Of a stretch of DNA of 47,648 bases, positions 7,714 to 15,611 are shown one piece after another. The DNA lies in the IMG/VR virus record IMGVR_UViG_3300036851_000166, positions 1 to 47,648 of that record, one strand, 5' to 3'. The translations under genes and the position numbers were made by a program. Each line of letters opens with the position of its first letter. Position 1 is the first letter of the stretch. Source of the stretch: a virus. Under the pieces are notes generated by a model. The model saw only the letters and a list, made by a program, of their open reading frames with translations, was not told the DNA's origin and searched no databases.

Positions 7714-8504
7714 GCCTCTCCTGAGCGGAATTCGTCAATAGAAAACTGGCAATAGGAAAGGTCTGCGAGCAACTGAAGCCGCTCATCGTCTGTGGCAAGC
7801 CTAGGTGTTTCAAGTTTCGTCCAGTCAGTTTCAGACAGTGATCTGGCCGGGCTGTCGCCAATGGCAAAGTGCGGCGTGCCGGAGATAACGCTGTCCAGAC
7901 CAATGTTGCCGCCGTAGCTCACGCACACTCTGGCTCGCGCCAGATCATCTGCTAGCGGACCGATTGATAACTCAGTTCCTTCAATCCCAATCGGTCGGCG
8001 CGTGGGGTGATCGTGCCGGGGGCGTGGTCTGTAGATGATCGGCAGGCTTGAGTGCTGCCTGATTTTCCTTACTACCGACTCGCCCCACTCCTGCCAATCT
8101 CCAAGATCCTTCCAGAGGCAGAACTTGTTGCTGGCCCCGTCGAACAGGATGTGCGTACCGCCGTGATATGGCGACAGGTGAATGTCGCCCAGCCTGTCGT
8201 GTGGTCTATTACGCCGGCAATAGGCTAGGGGCTGGTGGTCCCTTACCGATACCCGATAGAGCCCGCGATTTCGAAAATAGCCCTTGTCAATGTAGATCGA
8301 CTGGATTCCTGCGGCTCGGTATTCCTGATGGACCCGCAGGGCAAGCCCGCCGATCCCGAACAGCACCAGCCAGTCCGTTTTCTGCACGCCATTAAAGTCA
8401 TAGGCGATGCGGTAATCTATGTCGCTCGGAAGGCCGGCGCCGAAGGCATGGGCCAGTTCTAGCTTCCGGTCTAAGTTTGGGCGCTGGTGCCAGGTCAGAC
8501 GCAA
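7686..8504 (-). CDS. Capsule-type glycosyltransferase-like protein, paralogue 1
   Basis: About 272 residues from a TTG at 8504 (overlapping the previous stop by 10 bases); an ATG at 8537 would add 11 residues that look like read-through of the neighbour. Conserved points shared with the next three genes are YIDKGYF near the N-terminal third, IIYRPRP in the middle, YGGNIGLDSVISGTP, and a C-terminal CQFSIDEFRSGEAWEHI. The overall pattern (late His/Pro-rich strand, then G-x-x-x-x-D-S-x-x-x-G-x-P) is GT-B-like, similar in layout to capsule/Kdo-transferase proteins. Acceptor unknown. Confidence 0.6.
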   Translation of the reverse strand: MRLTWHQRPNLDRKLELAHAFGAGLPSDIDYRIAYDFNGVQKTDWLVLFGIGGLALRVHQEYRAAGIQSIYIDKGYFRNRGLYRVSVRDHQPLAYCRRNRPHDRLGDIHLSPYHGGTHILFDGASNKFCLWKDLGDWQEWGESVVRKIRQHSSLPIIYRPRPRHDHPTRRPIGIEGTELSIGPLADDLARARVCVSYGGNIGLDSVISGTPHFAIGDSPARSLSETDWTKLETPRLATDDERLQLLADLSYCQFSIDEFRSGEAWEHIRTAL

Positions 8505-9370
8505 GTTCTGTAGAACTCGCCCTTGATGTGCGCCCATGCCTCGCCGGAGCGCATTTCGTCACAGGTCCATTGACAGTAGGCCAGCGCCTGCAGCAGTCGT
8601 AGACGCTCCTCGTCGCTTGCTTTGCGCGGGCTATTGATGTCCTCAATCTGCGTTGAAGATATCGGGCGCGTTACGGCATCGCCCAGTACCAACGTTGGTA
8701 CGCCACGCAAAACAGACTCAAACACCGCATTAGAACCGTGCGTCACCATCAGCCGGCAGCCGGATAGTGCCTCTTCGATGGTACCGCCCCGAGAAAACAT
8801 AGCCCCCTCTATCGGCTGGGCTTCGTGATAGCTGGGCTTCGGCCTATAGACGACCGTGGTTTTTTCCGTGAGGCCGTCAATCCGTTTACAGATTTGCTTG
8901 TAGTAATCGTCCGGGGGCTTAAGCCCATAGAACTCATGGTATTTTTCGGACGACCCGGCCAGCAAAATCTGATCGCCCCGCGTCACCCACGGTTTGAACT
9001 TCAGCCCCAGCTTCGCCCAGCGGTCGGGCTTGAAGTGCATCTTGTCCAGATACCGCGTGGGATGGTGCGAGCCCAGCGCCACGCGCCAATACTTCCAGGC
9101 CTTCGTGTGCCCGTCGGCCTCCGAGCGGATATAGCCCTTGTCCAGATAGAGCGTGTGAATTCCCGCCGCAGAATGCGCCTCAAATCTGCGCCGGCTCTTG
9201 ACCCCAACCATGCAGGCTATGTCGCATTGCGGCAGCGGGTCTGGAATATCCCACGCCAGCGGCAGTTCCTCCGCTTCGTCGCCATGCGCCCTGACGCCGT
9301 GGCAAAAGGCGTCGGCGAGTATCCGCTCCCTGGGTTTGTCGGACCGCCAGAAAACTAAGCGGAGAGTCAA
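8495..9370 (-). CDS. Capsule-type glycosyltransferase-like protein, paralogue 2
   Basis: About 291 residues. A TTG at 9370 overlaps the upstream TGA (TTGA) and has GAGGGG 5 bases before it; it gives the start LTLRLVFWRSDKPRER, aligned with the other paralogues. Shared landmarks are YLDKGYIRS, VVYRPKPSYHEAQP, THGSNAVFESVLRGVPT and the C-terminal CQWTCDEMRSGEAWAHI. It resembles paralogue 1 most closely. GT-B-type sugar transferase by pattern; donor and acceptor unknown. Confidence 0.6.
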   Translation of the reverse strand: MTLRLVFWRSDKPRERILADAFCHGVRAHGDEAEELPLAWDIPDPLPQCDIACMVGVKSRRRFEAHSAAGIHTLYLDKGYIRSEADGHTKAWKYWRVALGSHHPTRYLDKMHFKPDRWAKLGLKFKPWVTRGDQILLAGSSEKYHEFYGLKPPDDYYKQICKRIDGLTEKTTVVYRPKPSYHEAQPIEGAMFSRGGTIEEALSGCRLMVTHGSNAVFESVLRGVPTLVLGDAVTRPISSTQIEDINSPRKASDEERLRLLQALAYCQWTCDEMRSGEAWAHIKGEFYRTCV

Positions 9371-10194
9371 ATCAACCCCTCGTTTTTCAGATGAAGCCAG
9401 GGCTCGGCGGTGCCAAGCTCGGCCACAGACCATTGCGTCCACGCAAGCGCGTGAGCCCACTCCTCCCTGTTCTCGGGCTTGTGCGGGCTTTCGATCTTGC
9501 TCAGGTCTTGCAGGCCCATGTCCTTGCCCACGCCACCCCAGACGAAAGCCGGGGCGCCGGCAGTGATCGCCTCGACCGAGACGTTACTGTGGTGGCATAC
9601 AACCGCATGGGCGCTCATCAGCGCCTTAGAGAGCGGGACATTCTGCTGATACTCCGCGCCGTGTAATGGAACCGCCCCCTTCCAGCTCGGCTTGGGCCTA
9701 TAGATGATCTGGCGGTCTGTGTATTTGCGGACCTCGCTGATCGCCCACTGTTCCCATTGATTGGGCTTGTAGCCTTCGGCTAGCGCGCCCTTGTCCGACA
9801 TGCCGGCGACAATGACGCTTCTTCCAGTTCGCCACGGCAGGATTGGGGTATTGAGTTTTTGGAACCTCGCCGCGTCGTGCTTTCTGTTCCTGTAGTACCA
9901 CGGGTGGCGGTCGTTGATAGAGAGCTTGTGATATCCAGACCAGCGCCCGCCCTCGCGCCTGCCGAAATAGCCCAAGTCGCAATAGATTGCTTTCCCGTCC
10001 CGCCGATAGTCCGCAAACATCCTCACATTGCGGCCCGTATAGCCGTAAAAGAACGCCAGCGGGCCGTCGGGGCGCTGATACTCGTGTTCCCAAGTGCGTC
10101 TCGGATTCAGGCCTGCGGCGGACATTCCACGCATGGCCGCTTCGCAGACTACGCGGGATCTGGTGTGCCCCTGGATTTGGTAGACAGCAACCAC
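9367..10194 (-). CDS. Capsule-type glycosyltransferase-like protein, paralogue 3
   Basis: About 275 residues from a GTG at 10194, chosen because GAGGAGA lies about 9 bases upstream. The protein begins VVAVYQIQGHTRSRVV. Family landmarks are IYCDLGYFGRREGG, RQIIYRPKPSWKG, CHHSNVSVEAITAGAPAFV and TQWSVAELGTAEPWLHL. Same fold and spacing as paralogues 1 and 2 but more diverged, so the duplication is not recent. The stop overlaps the start of paralogue 2. Confidence 0.6.
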   Translation of the reverse strand: MVAVYQIQGHTRSRVVCEAAMRGMSAAGLNPRRTWEHEYQRPDGPLAFFYGYTGRNVRMFADYRRDGKAIYCDLGYFGRREGGRWSGYHKLSINDRHPWYYRNRKHDAARFQKLNTPILPWRTGRSVIVAGMSDKGALAEGYKPNQWEQWAISEVRKYTDRQIIYRPKPSWKGAVPLHGAEYQQNVPLSKALMSAHAVVCHHSNVSVEAITAGAPAFVWGGVGKDMGLQDLSKIESPHKPENREEWAHALAWTQWSVAELGTAEPWLHLKNEGLI

Positions 10195-11006
10195 CGGAAC
10201 GGATCTCCTCTCGTAATCTCGTCTAAAGACCACACAGACCAAGCGAGCTGCCGGAACATCGGAAGCCTATCGCCCAAGAATGGCCTCTCTAAGTCGCCCC
10301 CAAGCGGCAGCGATGCATTTGCGCCGATCCAGTTCTGGAGCCCATAGAAAGCCGGAACGCCAGATGCGAGGGACTTCAGGGCCGCCCCGCTCGCCCACGT
10401 CACTACACACCAAGCGCTCTCTAGCTCCTTTAGCAGCCCGTGATCTACGGGCATTGGCTCTGCGGTTCCGGGGTGTTGTCTTACCCTTATAGGCCTGTCC
10501 GTGCGCTTTCGTAGCCAGGCTAGCGTCTCGTTGATCCAATTATGGGGCTGGGCAACCGGCGGGACGCCAATGCCCCTTTGGGGAAGGACGAGGATGTGAT
10601 CGCCTTTGTCTCGCCAGGACTTGAGTTCGATTCCCCAGGAGTCCCATCTTTCGGGGCCGCCGTATCGCTGGGGGGTCTGGTGCCAATTCCTGCTGACGCT
10701 GTACCAGATTCCATCGCGCCATTCCCTCCCGAGGTATCCGTTTTCAACGACGAGGACCGGGGCGCCCTTCGCCTCGAATCGCCTCGCCCAAGAATCCCTT
10801 TCGTTGTACCTGTTCCACGTTACGAGAATGTCGCCGGTTTCCGGCTCTCTTAGGGCGGTGTCGGTCTTGTAACCGCAGGCTCGCAGTCCTGCGATGAAGG
10901 CATCTCTGCGGTATACCGGGGCCTCGCGGATAATGATGTAAGCAGTTCGTCTAGCCGGCGCTTCGGGAAGCAATCTAGTGCCGACTCCATAGAGCAGTTG
11001 AAGCAT
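10149..11006 (-). CDS. Capsule-type glycosyltransferase-like protein, paralogue 4
   Basis: Up to 285 residues from the ATG at 11006, which lies 157 bases inside the upstream gene; the family-like sequence begins only at RRTAYIIIREAPVYRRDAF, about 19 residues in, and no ATG or GTG is closer (a TTG at 10973 is possible). Landmarks are VVENGYLGREWRDG, RPIRVRQHPGTAEP, TWASGAALKSLASGVPAF and VWSLDEITRGDPF. It is the most diverged copy: the YRP motif is VRQHP. Probably a GT-B-like transferase. Confidence 0.55.
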   Translation of the reverse strand: MLQLLYGVGTRLLPEAPARRTAYIIIREAPVYRRDAFIAGLRACGYKTDTALREPETGDILVTWNRYNERDSWARRFEAKGAPVLVVENGYLGREWRDGIWYSVSRNWHQTPQRYGGPERWDSWGIELKSWRDKGDHILVLPQRGIGVPPVAQPHNWINETLAWLRKRTDRPIRVRQHPGTAEPMPVDHGLLKELESAWCVVTWASGAALKSLASGVPAFYGLQNWIGANASLPLGGDLERPFLGDRLPMFRQLAWSVWSLDEITRGDPFRWLLSTKSRGTPDPA

Positions 11007-11533
11007 TCAATGCCCATGCGCTCAAGGTCTATTGCGATCCGCTGATACTTTGTAATCCAGTCCCGATAATCGCTGTTCTTGTTGAGCGGGCCCGGATGAT
11101 CGCCGAACCAGTGCCGCTTTCCTGCGATTAACTTCATGTCGAAGCCGATCAGGAGGATTCGCTTGGCCCCCCAGATCGCCGCAAGGTTTAGCGCCTGCGC
11201 GCCTGAATTGCTGTTGAAATGGATGTGCGTGGGCGTCTTGGAAATGCCGGGATGGTGATATCCCTGTATCCAGTTAAGCCCGTGCTTCTTTGCTGTCGCC
11301 TGATCCTGCGTCCAGAGTTCCCCGGAGAACCCTGAGCGCACCGAATCAATGTGGTGGTCCCACCAGAGGGGATCGCACGCATAAAGCGCCTGCGCCCACG
11401 ACACAAGGCTGTAGGCATTGTTTACCGCTATGACTCCTACGCTTTGACGAAGTAGCTCGCAATTTTCGCGTGCAGCGCTTGGGCCGCATGCAACGATGGC
11501 GACAGTCCGGGCTTCGTCGCGTAGGAGAGCGCT
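10850..11533 (-). CDS. Phage morphogenesis/glycan protein, likely expressed by -1 frameshift
   Basis: The frame is open from a stop near 11564 to 10850. Typical family sequence starts at TVAIVACGPSA (about 11490) and continues VGVIAVNNAYSLVSWAQALY, then ILLIGFDMK and HWFGDHPGPLN. Many phages carry such a protein next to the capsid gene (often labelled norphogenetic or morphogenetic); the GPS and NNAY elements recall DUF115/sialyltransferase-type Rossmann proteins. There is no ATG, GTG or TTG before the GPS motif. A GTG or ATG near 11404-11407 would remove this first strand. Translation through the slippery heptamer at 11533-11539 would fuse it to the small upstream protein, giving about 276 residues. 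Confidence 0.65.
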   Translation of the reverse strand, partial: SALLRDEARTVAIVACGPSAARENCELLRQSVGVIAVNNAYSLVSWAQALYACDPLWWDHHIDSVRSGFSGELWTQDQATAKKHGLNWIQGYHHPGISKTPTHIHFNSNSGAQALNLAAIWGAKRILLIGFDMKLIAGKRHWFGDHPGPLNKNSDYRDWITKYQRIAIDLERMGIECFNCSMESALDCFPKRRLDELLTSLSARPRYTAEMPSSQDCEPAVTRPTPP

Positions 11534-11679
11534 TTTCCCCTTATGGGCTCCGGGTGAACCAGTTCAATGACGCCGGCCGCCAGATAGCGGGCCGCGGCTT
11601 CGTCATCAAGGAAAAACTCATCTCCGACACTGTGCGCGCCGGAGCCGCTGAAATTCTTTGTCGCTTTGACTTGTGGCAT
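11437..11679 (-). CDS. Small conserved phage protein after the capsid gene
   Basis: 80 residues as a plain reading frame, starting MPQVKATKNFSGSGAHSVGD. The first 49 residues (to PEPIRGK) look like a real small domain (FFLDDEAAARYLAAGVIEL) often found just after capsid genes. The last 31 residues lie in a region where the -1 frame encodes the conserved start of the following protein, so they are probably not under selection or are made only by ribosomes that do not shift. Function unknown; it has no catalytic motif. Confidence 0.6.
   Translation of the reverse strand: MPQVKATKNFSGSGAHSVGDEFFLDDEAAARYLAAGVIELVHPEPIRGKALSYATKPGLSPSLHAAQALHAKIASYFVKA
11531..11540 (-). promoter_or_regulatory. 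Candidate second -1 frameshift site (G GGA AAA)
   Basis: Zero-frame codons here are AGG GGA AAA GCG, which contain the heptamer G GGA AAA, one base different from the lambda G-GT slippery site G GGA AAG. A -1 slip after the AAA at 11535-11533 moves translation from the small protein into the long morphogenesis frame with no intervening stop. Seen directly: heptamer and open frames. Inferred: that slipping occurs. Confidence 0.5.
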
Positions 11680-11690
11680 TGGGAAAGAAA

Positions 11691-11714
11691 GGGGCGGCCA
11701 TTGCTGACCGCCCC
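11691..11714 (-). terminator. Terminator after major capsid gene
   Basis: A 10-bp stem (one mismatch) around a 4-base loop: GGGGCGGYCA arms at 11691-11700 and 11705-11714. Read leftward it is followed by CCTTTCTTTCCC. It lies between the capsid stop and the next gene and could partly reduce transcription of the sugar island relative to the capsid gene. Confidence 0.6.
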
Positions 11715-11731
11715 TACTCAGTTAGCCCTTA

Positions 11732-12940
11732 TTAGCTGATCGGGCTATTGCTGAAGTCGCCGCGGACCAGGCCACGCGAAAGGTAAATCACGTGGGCCAA
11801 TCTTTCCTCAGCGCGGATGGTGACCATGTTGTTTTTGAAGTTGTCCCCATCCTCCGTGGAGGCGCTGACACTCATGTCCTCGCGATCCCATAGGGTAGAG
11901 GCCACAGTGAACGCGCCGCACAGGAAGCTGCCGGACGGCATGCTGTTGGTCACAACGACAGGCAGGCCCCAGATAGTGTTCTGGAGCTGTCGGCCGGGGT
12001 CACCGTAGACATACCGCAGGTTGCCGTCCTTCTGGCCCTCGATGTTCTCCCAATCTGCGGGATTGAGGACATAGGCCTCGGGCTCGTAGTTATTCTCTAC
12101 GAGCTGAAGCTTGGCCTTGCGGAGCGTGTCGAGCTTGGTATCGCCCGTCGCCGTGCCCTTGTTGAACACGGAGGCGAAGCGATACAGGCCGCGCAAACGA
12201 CCTGAAGCGCCGTCGCCCGTAACGAGGTCCGTTTCCTCCTTGAGCTTCAGGAAGTAGCGGAGGCGCCCGTCAATGTAGGACGAGAGCTGCACCGCATCGG
12301 CCAAGACCTGAGTAGACGCGCGGATGAAGTGCGCGTAGGTCGTGACGGGCACGGATTCCAGGCGGAACGTCGCGTCAGATTCGCCCTTCGCCGTGTTCTC
12401 GAACTGCGTCGGCGACTGGCCAGCCTGCGGGCCGGTGTTGTCCGTGAACGTATCCTCGTAGGGCACCTCGATCAGGTTGCTGGACGTGCGCGCGGAGGGG
12501 ATCAGATCCCGAATCCGCAGCCGGCGGTTGGGCTCTATGACGATGCGCGGAACCCGGTCGGCCGGAACAAGCGGCTGGTTCTGGCCCGTCGCGTTGATGA
12601 TCGCCTTGTATTCCTCGCCCGTGTAGCGGACCTTGATGCGGCCCGTGCCCGTGGCCACCAGCGCCTTGAACTCGGCGCTTTCGGTAAACCGCTCGCCTAG
12701 GGTTTTCTGGGACTTGCGCTGGCCGTCGGCCACGCCGTCCATCTGGGCTTCCATCTTGCCGAGACGATCAAACGCTTTCGCGCTTTTCTCGTCCAGCACC
12801 TTGATTTCAGCCTTGACCTCGTTCGCCACCTTGCCGGTTTCGGCAATCTGGCCGTTCGCTTTTTCAAGCGCCTTGACTACAACCTCATGCTGCTCCTTGA
12901 AAGCCTTCTCAAGTGCAGCGACTTCGACTACATCGCTCAT
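11732..12940 (-). CDS. Major capsid protein (HK97 fold)
   Basis: 402 residues. Residues 1 to about 95 form a charged coiled coil (KAFKEQHEVVVKALEKA and following), the scaffolding-like delta domain removed by the protease. The mature part then follows with IEPNRRLRIRDLIPSARTSS, a QPLVPAD stretch, a LKEETDLVTGDGA spine-helix region, and IWGLPVVVTNSMP near the C-terminus, all typical of HK97 gp5-like capsids. It follows the protease gene by 13 bases, the standard HK97 arrangement. Confidence 0.93.
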   Translation of the reverse strand: MSDVVEVAALEKAFKEQHEVVVKALEKANGQIAETGKVANEVKAEIKVLDEKSAKAFDRLGKMEAQMDGVADGQRKSQKTLGERFTESAEFKALVATGTGRIKVRYTGEEYKAIINATGQNQPLVPADRVPRIVIEPNRRLRIRDLIPSARTSSNLIEVPYEDTFTDNTGPQAGQSPTQFENTAKGESDATFRLESVPVTTYAHFIRASTQVLADAVQLSSYIDGRLRYFLKLKEETDLVTGDGASGRLRGLYRFASVFNKGTATGDTKLDTLRKAKLQLVENNYEPEAYVLNPADWENIEGQKDGNLRYVYGDPGRQLQNTIWGLPVVVTNSMPSGSFLCGAFTVASTLWDREDMSVSASTEDGDNFKNNMVTIRAEERLAHVIYLSRGLVRGDFSNSPIS

Positions 12941-12953
12941 TGGGAAACCTCGT

Positions 12954-13652
12954 TCAGTTTGGTAGTGGAAAACGCAGCCGGTAGTTCTCCGCTTTCAGGT
13001 CAATGACCTTTTCGCGGAATGCCTTCAACTGCTGTTCTTTCGCTGCCAACTCGTCCGGGTCGCCCAGACTCAAAGCGGCTTTGAATTGACGGATCAGGTG
13101 ATCCGTTTTCTCTTTTGAGAACCCTAGTTCGCCCAGGAAAGTTCTCACATCGCGGACGTTTGCAATGCGCCCGATTTCGTCATGTGTCATGTTCTTAACG
13201 CTCGCCAGATCGATCCGCGCGTGTTCGTCTGCGGGCCGGTCTACGACGGAGATTTCGACTAGCTCGATTTCTTTCAGCAGCCGGCCGGACTCGGTTTCTT
13301 CGAATTTCTTTACTTGGTAGCCGATGGAAAGGGCGTCCAGCGCGCCATGCTTGAGGGAGGCGTAAACGTCGGACGCCTGCGAATGGTTTGGCGTCAGCTC
13401 GCCCGTGACGTAAAGGCCGCGCTCATCCTCTGCCGCCTTGATCCATTTACCGATGACCATGCCGCGCTGATGGTTGTAGAGCATCTGGAACGGGCCCCGG
13501 CGGCGGCGGAGCGTGCCTTTGTAGGCGCCGGCCGCGATGGTGTCCCCCACCAAATCGATCTTCCCGAACACCGAGGCGTAACCCGAGAATTGCCCGGGCT
13601 GCTCAAGGAGTTTGATTTCCTGAAATTCGCCTGAGATTTGTTTTATTTCCAT
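12954..13652 (-). CDS. HK97-type prohead protease
   Basis: 232 residues from the ATG at 13652 (an in-frame TTG at 13658 is less likely). SGYASVFG (23-30), VGDTIAAGAY (35-44), MLYNHQRGMVIGKW with catalytic His61, and LDALSIGYQV with catalytic Ser109, then LLKEIELVEISVV, are the ordered motifs of the U35 prohead protease, which cuts the capsid delta domain during maturation. The C-terminal 80 residues are charged and helical and are normally self-removed. Confidence 0.92.
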   Translation of the reverse strand: MEIKQISGEFQEIKLLEQPGQFSGYASVFGKIDLVGDTIAAGAYKGTLRRRRGPFQMLYNHQRGMVIGKWIKAAEDERGLYVTGELTPNHSQASDVYASLKHGALDALSIGYQVKKFEETESGRLLKEIELVEISVVDRPADEHARIDLASVKNMTHDEIGRIANVRDVRTFLGELGFSKEKTDHLIRQFKAALSLGDPDELAAKEQQLKAFREKVIDLKAENYRLRFPLPN

Positions 13653-13665
13653 GCCCAAATGAAAA

Positions 13666-13681
13666 GCCCCCTTGCGGGGGC
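13666..13681 (-). terminator. Hairpin terminator upstream of protease gene
   Basis: Perfect 6-bp stem GCCCCC/GGGGGC with a 4-base loop. Read leftward it is followed by TTTTC. It lies just before the protease start, so it could separate the portal-collagen transcript from the protease-capsid transcript, or be bypassed by a Q-modified polymerase. Confidence 0.55.
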
Positions 13682-13701
13682 CCTTTCCGTGATCGTTTTT
13701 C

Positions 13702-14124
13702 CTATACGCTGGTATAGGTCAACTTGAAGGTGATTTCTAAAGAGAAGTCACTGGTTTTTGCGATGCTCTGTCCGTCAATCCCGGCAACCAGTGTCGCGCT
13801 GCTTGCCGTCACATTCGCGGCCGTGTTGTCATGCAGCGCTATGCGGCGAATCGTGAAATTTCCGTTGCCGGTGCCGATGGTGGAAACGTGCGTAATGGTC
13901 TGGCCGGATTCTGTCGGGGTGGCATCTAGCGCCTGATCAAAATAACTGGTCGCCGCTTCCGTTACGTCCGCCGAGTCGTTGAGTTTGGTATGGCCCGCAG
14001 CAAAGGCGGTCGTGCCGATGTCCACGCTCAGCGTCTGAATGTTGCGCGCGTCGTTGTAGTTCGTGGATTCGCTGGCCTGCTGCCCGATCCTGAGTAGCCC
14101 GCGGTTAACGACTATGCTGGCCAT
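13702..14124 (-). CDS. Hypothetical virion protein, beta-rich
   Basis: 140 residues starting MASIVVNRGLLRIGQQASES and ending KTSDFSLEITFKLTYTSV. Ser/Thr/Asn-rich alternating strands and the central GTGNGNFTIRRIALHDN suggest a beta-sandwich structural protein such as a head fibre or decoration subunit. No enzymatic motif. It follows the collagen-like genes and precedes the protease, overlapping the previous small gene by 20 bases. I do not recognise the family. Confidence 0.55.
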   Translation of the reverse strand: MASIVVNRGLLRIGQQASESTNYNDARNIQTLSVDIGTTAFAAGHTKLNDSADVTEAATSYFDQALDATPTESGQTITHVSTIGTGNGNFTIRRIALHDNTAANVTASSATLVAGIDGQSIAKTSDFSLEITFKLTYTSV

Positions 14125-14281
14125 GATATTCCTTGCCCGCGATCACAAACCCGTCATCCTGCTCCGTCACGATCTTATTTCCTGCCTGTACGAGCGCGGC
14201 CCTTAACTGACCCATTGTCTGCCCCGGTTTCGGCCGGGCCTTGACCTTGATTTCAACGCGCACCTTCATAGTTGAGTTCAT
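14105..14281 (-). CDS. Small hypothetical protein
   Basis: 58 residues from an ATG at 14281 that overlaps the upstream stop as ATGA. The product MNSTMKVRVEIKVKARPKPG continues to a hydrophobic-charged C-terminus; a MGQLRAALVQAGNKIV helix is flanked by short strands. No known family recognised. Translational coupling on both sides supports a real gene. Confidence 0.5.
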   Translation of the reverse strand: MNSTMKVRVEIKVKARPKPGQTMGQLRAALVQAGNKIVTEQDDGFVIAGKEYHGQHSR

Positions 14282-15399
14282 GCGAGCGTAAAGCTGGCCG
14301 GGCGCAGGGCAATGTGTTGCGCGCACCAGTCGCTAGCGGCGGGTTGATCGGAGTCCATCGTTGCCGTTCCAGACGCTCCGCTTGCGTTCTGTGGGCGCGT
14401 GGCAACCTCGCCAGTAACGCCCATTACGTCGCCGCTGAACTGGTCGGCGCGCTCGGTATAGTTGGCGGGCGGGACGTAGGCAACATCGACGGCGTTCGCT
14501 TGCGCACACGCGCAGATTTTCAGAGTGTTCGCCACAGTGGTCGTAATGCTGGGCGCTATTGGGTCGGTTGAATCGCCCGTATTCTCGCCCACGACATCAA
14601 CCGGGGTTGTCGTGTCCACGGCGGAAATTCTATGGATGCTGCCGAACATTCTGACCGATGCAACGGTCGTAAAGACGTAGCTCGCGCCCTCTGCGGACGC
14701 GAACTTTCTGAACGACGTTAGCGACGTATCAGTCACCAGATCGTCGCGAGACGTGTGTTCGATTTTCGTCCAGCCAGCCGGGGCAGTTACGTCATCGTCA
14801 ATCGTGTTCTTACCGATGAACGCCAGCAGAAAATCCCCATCGATCGTGCCGGCGGGCTTGTTAATCGTCAGTGAGGCCGCCGCGCCTGCCTGTGTGTCGG
14901 CCGTAGCGATTGCCTGCCAGAGCGGCGCTCCGAATGCCGAGCCGGTTACGTCAACGCCCAGGCTCTGCGCGTTGTAGTTGACCGCCATATCGTAGGTAAC
15001 ATCAATGCCTACGGATTTGGTTGAATCCAGCCCTAGGGCGTCAACGGACGCGGACACGCCGACTGTCGGCGAATTGTTGCTGTCTCCGGGCTCCAGCGAG
15101 ACAGTAGGCTTGAGCGTCAGTTCAGGGAGGGTCGAATCCCTCCCGCCGCCGCCCTTGGTCGTCGGCCCGGCCCGCGCGAAAAAAAGCTTGTCGTCGCCCG
15201 GCTTGCCGCGCAGCTCTACCCACGGGCCCCACTTGTCCCGCTCAATCTCGAATCTGAGCCTTGACTCTTTCCATTCGTGCCGCGGCATCGGGCCGATGGG
15301 CCCGCGATCCCCGAAGCCGGGAAGCCCGCGAATCGACTTGCCGGCTTCGCCGCGGGGCCCGCGCTGCCCGCGAATGTTCGCAATGAATTTCCACGCCAT
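14278..15399 (-). CDS. Collagen-like fibre protein with C-terminal beta domain
   Basis: 373 residues from an ATG at 15399 (TAATG overlap with the previous gene). The N-terminal 40 residues carry Gly-x-y repeats (GQRGPRGEAGKS and neighbours), then GPMPRHEWKESRLRFEIE, a motif shared with the gene just upstream. After about residue 95 it becomes Ser/Thr/Asp-rich with strands such as GSYVFTT-like blocks and GWTKIEHTS, ending HIALRPASFTLA, like lectin or jelly-roll domains of phage fibres. Probably a trimeric virion fibre. Its location near the portal rather than the tail fibres suggests a head or neck fibre. Confidence 0.6.
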   Translation of the reverse strand: MAWKFIANIRGQRGPRGEAGKSIRGLPGFGDRGPIGPMPRHEWKESRLRFEIERDKWGPWVELRGKPGDDKLFFARAGPTTKGGGGRDSTLPELTLKPTVSLEPGDSNNSPTVGVSASVDALGLDSTKSVGIDVTYDMAVNYNAQSLGVDVTGSAFGAPLWQAIATADTQAGAAASLTINKPAGTIDGDFLLAFIGKNTIDDDVTAPAGWTKIEHTSRDDLVTDTSLTSFRKFASAEGASYVFTTVASVRMFGSIHRISAVDTTTPVDVVGENTGDSTDPIAPSITTTVANTLKICACAQANAVDVAYVPPANYTERADQFSGDVMGVTGEVATRPQNASGASGTATMDSDQPAASDWCAQHIALRPASFTLA

Positions 15400-15611
15400 T
15401 AGCCGGGCGGGCCCTGAAAATCGATCCACGGTGACCAGCCGGCTTCCGTCTCAAACCGCAGCGCGGTCCCGCGCCACTCATGCCGTGGCATTGGACCCCG
15501 CGGCCCTAGGACACTCTCTCCTGACGGGCCTATGGTGTCCGGTCCAGGATATCCCTCCGGCCCGGCCGGGCCCTGAATCCGGAACAGCCGCCGCCAGAAC
15601 GCGCGCGGCAT
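15399..15611 (-). CDS. Short collagen-like protein with PMPRHEW motif
   Basis: 70 residues: MPRAFWRRLFRIQGPAGPEG, further Gly-x-y repeats, then GPMPRHEWRGTALRFETE and WSPWIDFQGPPG. The HEW-x-LRF-W-x-x-W element recurs in the following gene and is common in phage fibre proteins. It starts right after the stop of the gene upstream (TAA ATG). Could be a fibre subunit or a recombination-generated linker module. Confidence 0.55.
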   Translation of the reverse strand: MPRAFWRRLFRIQGPAGPEGYPGPDTIGPSGESVLGPRGPMPRHEWRGTALRFETEAGWSPWIDFQGPPG

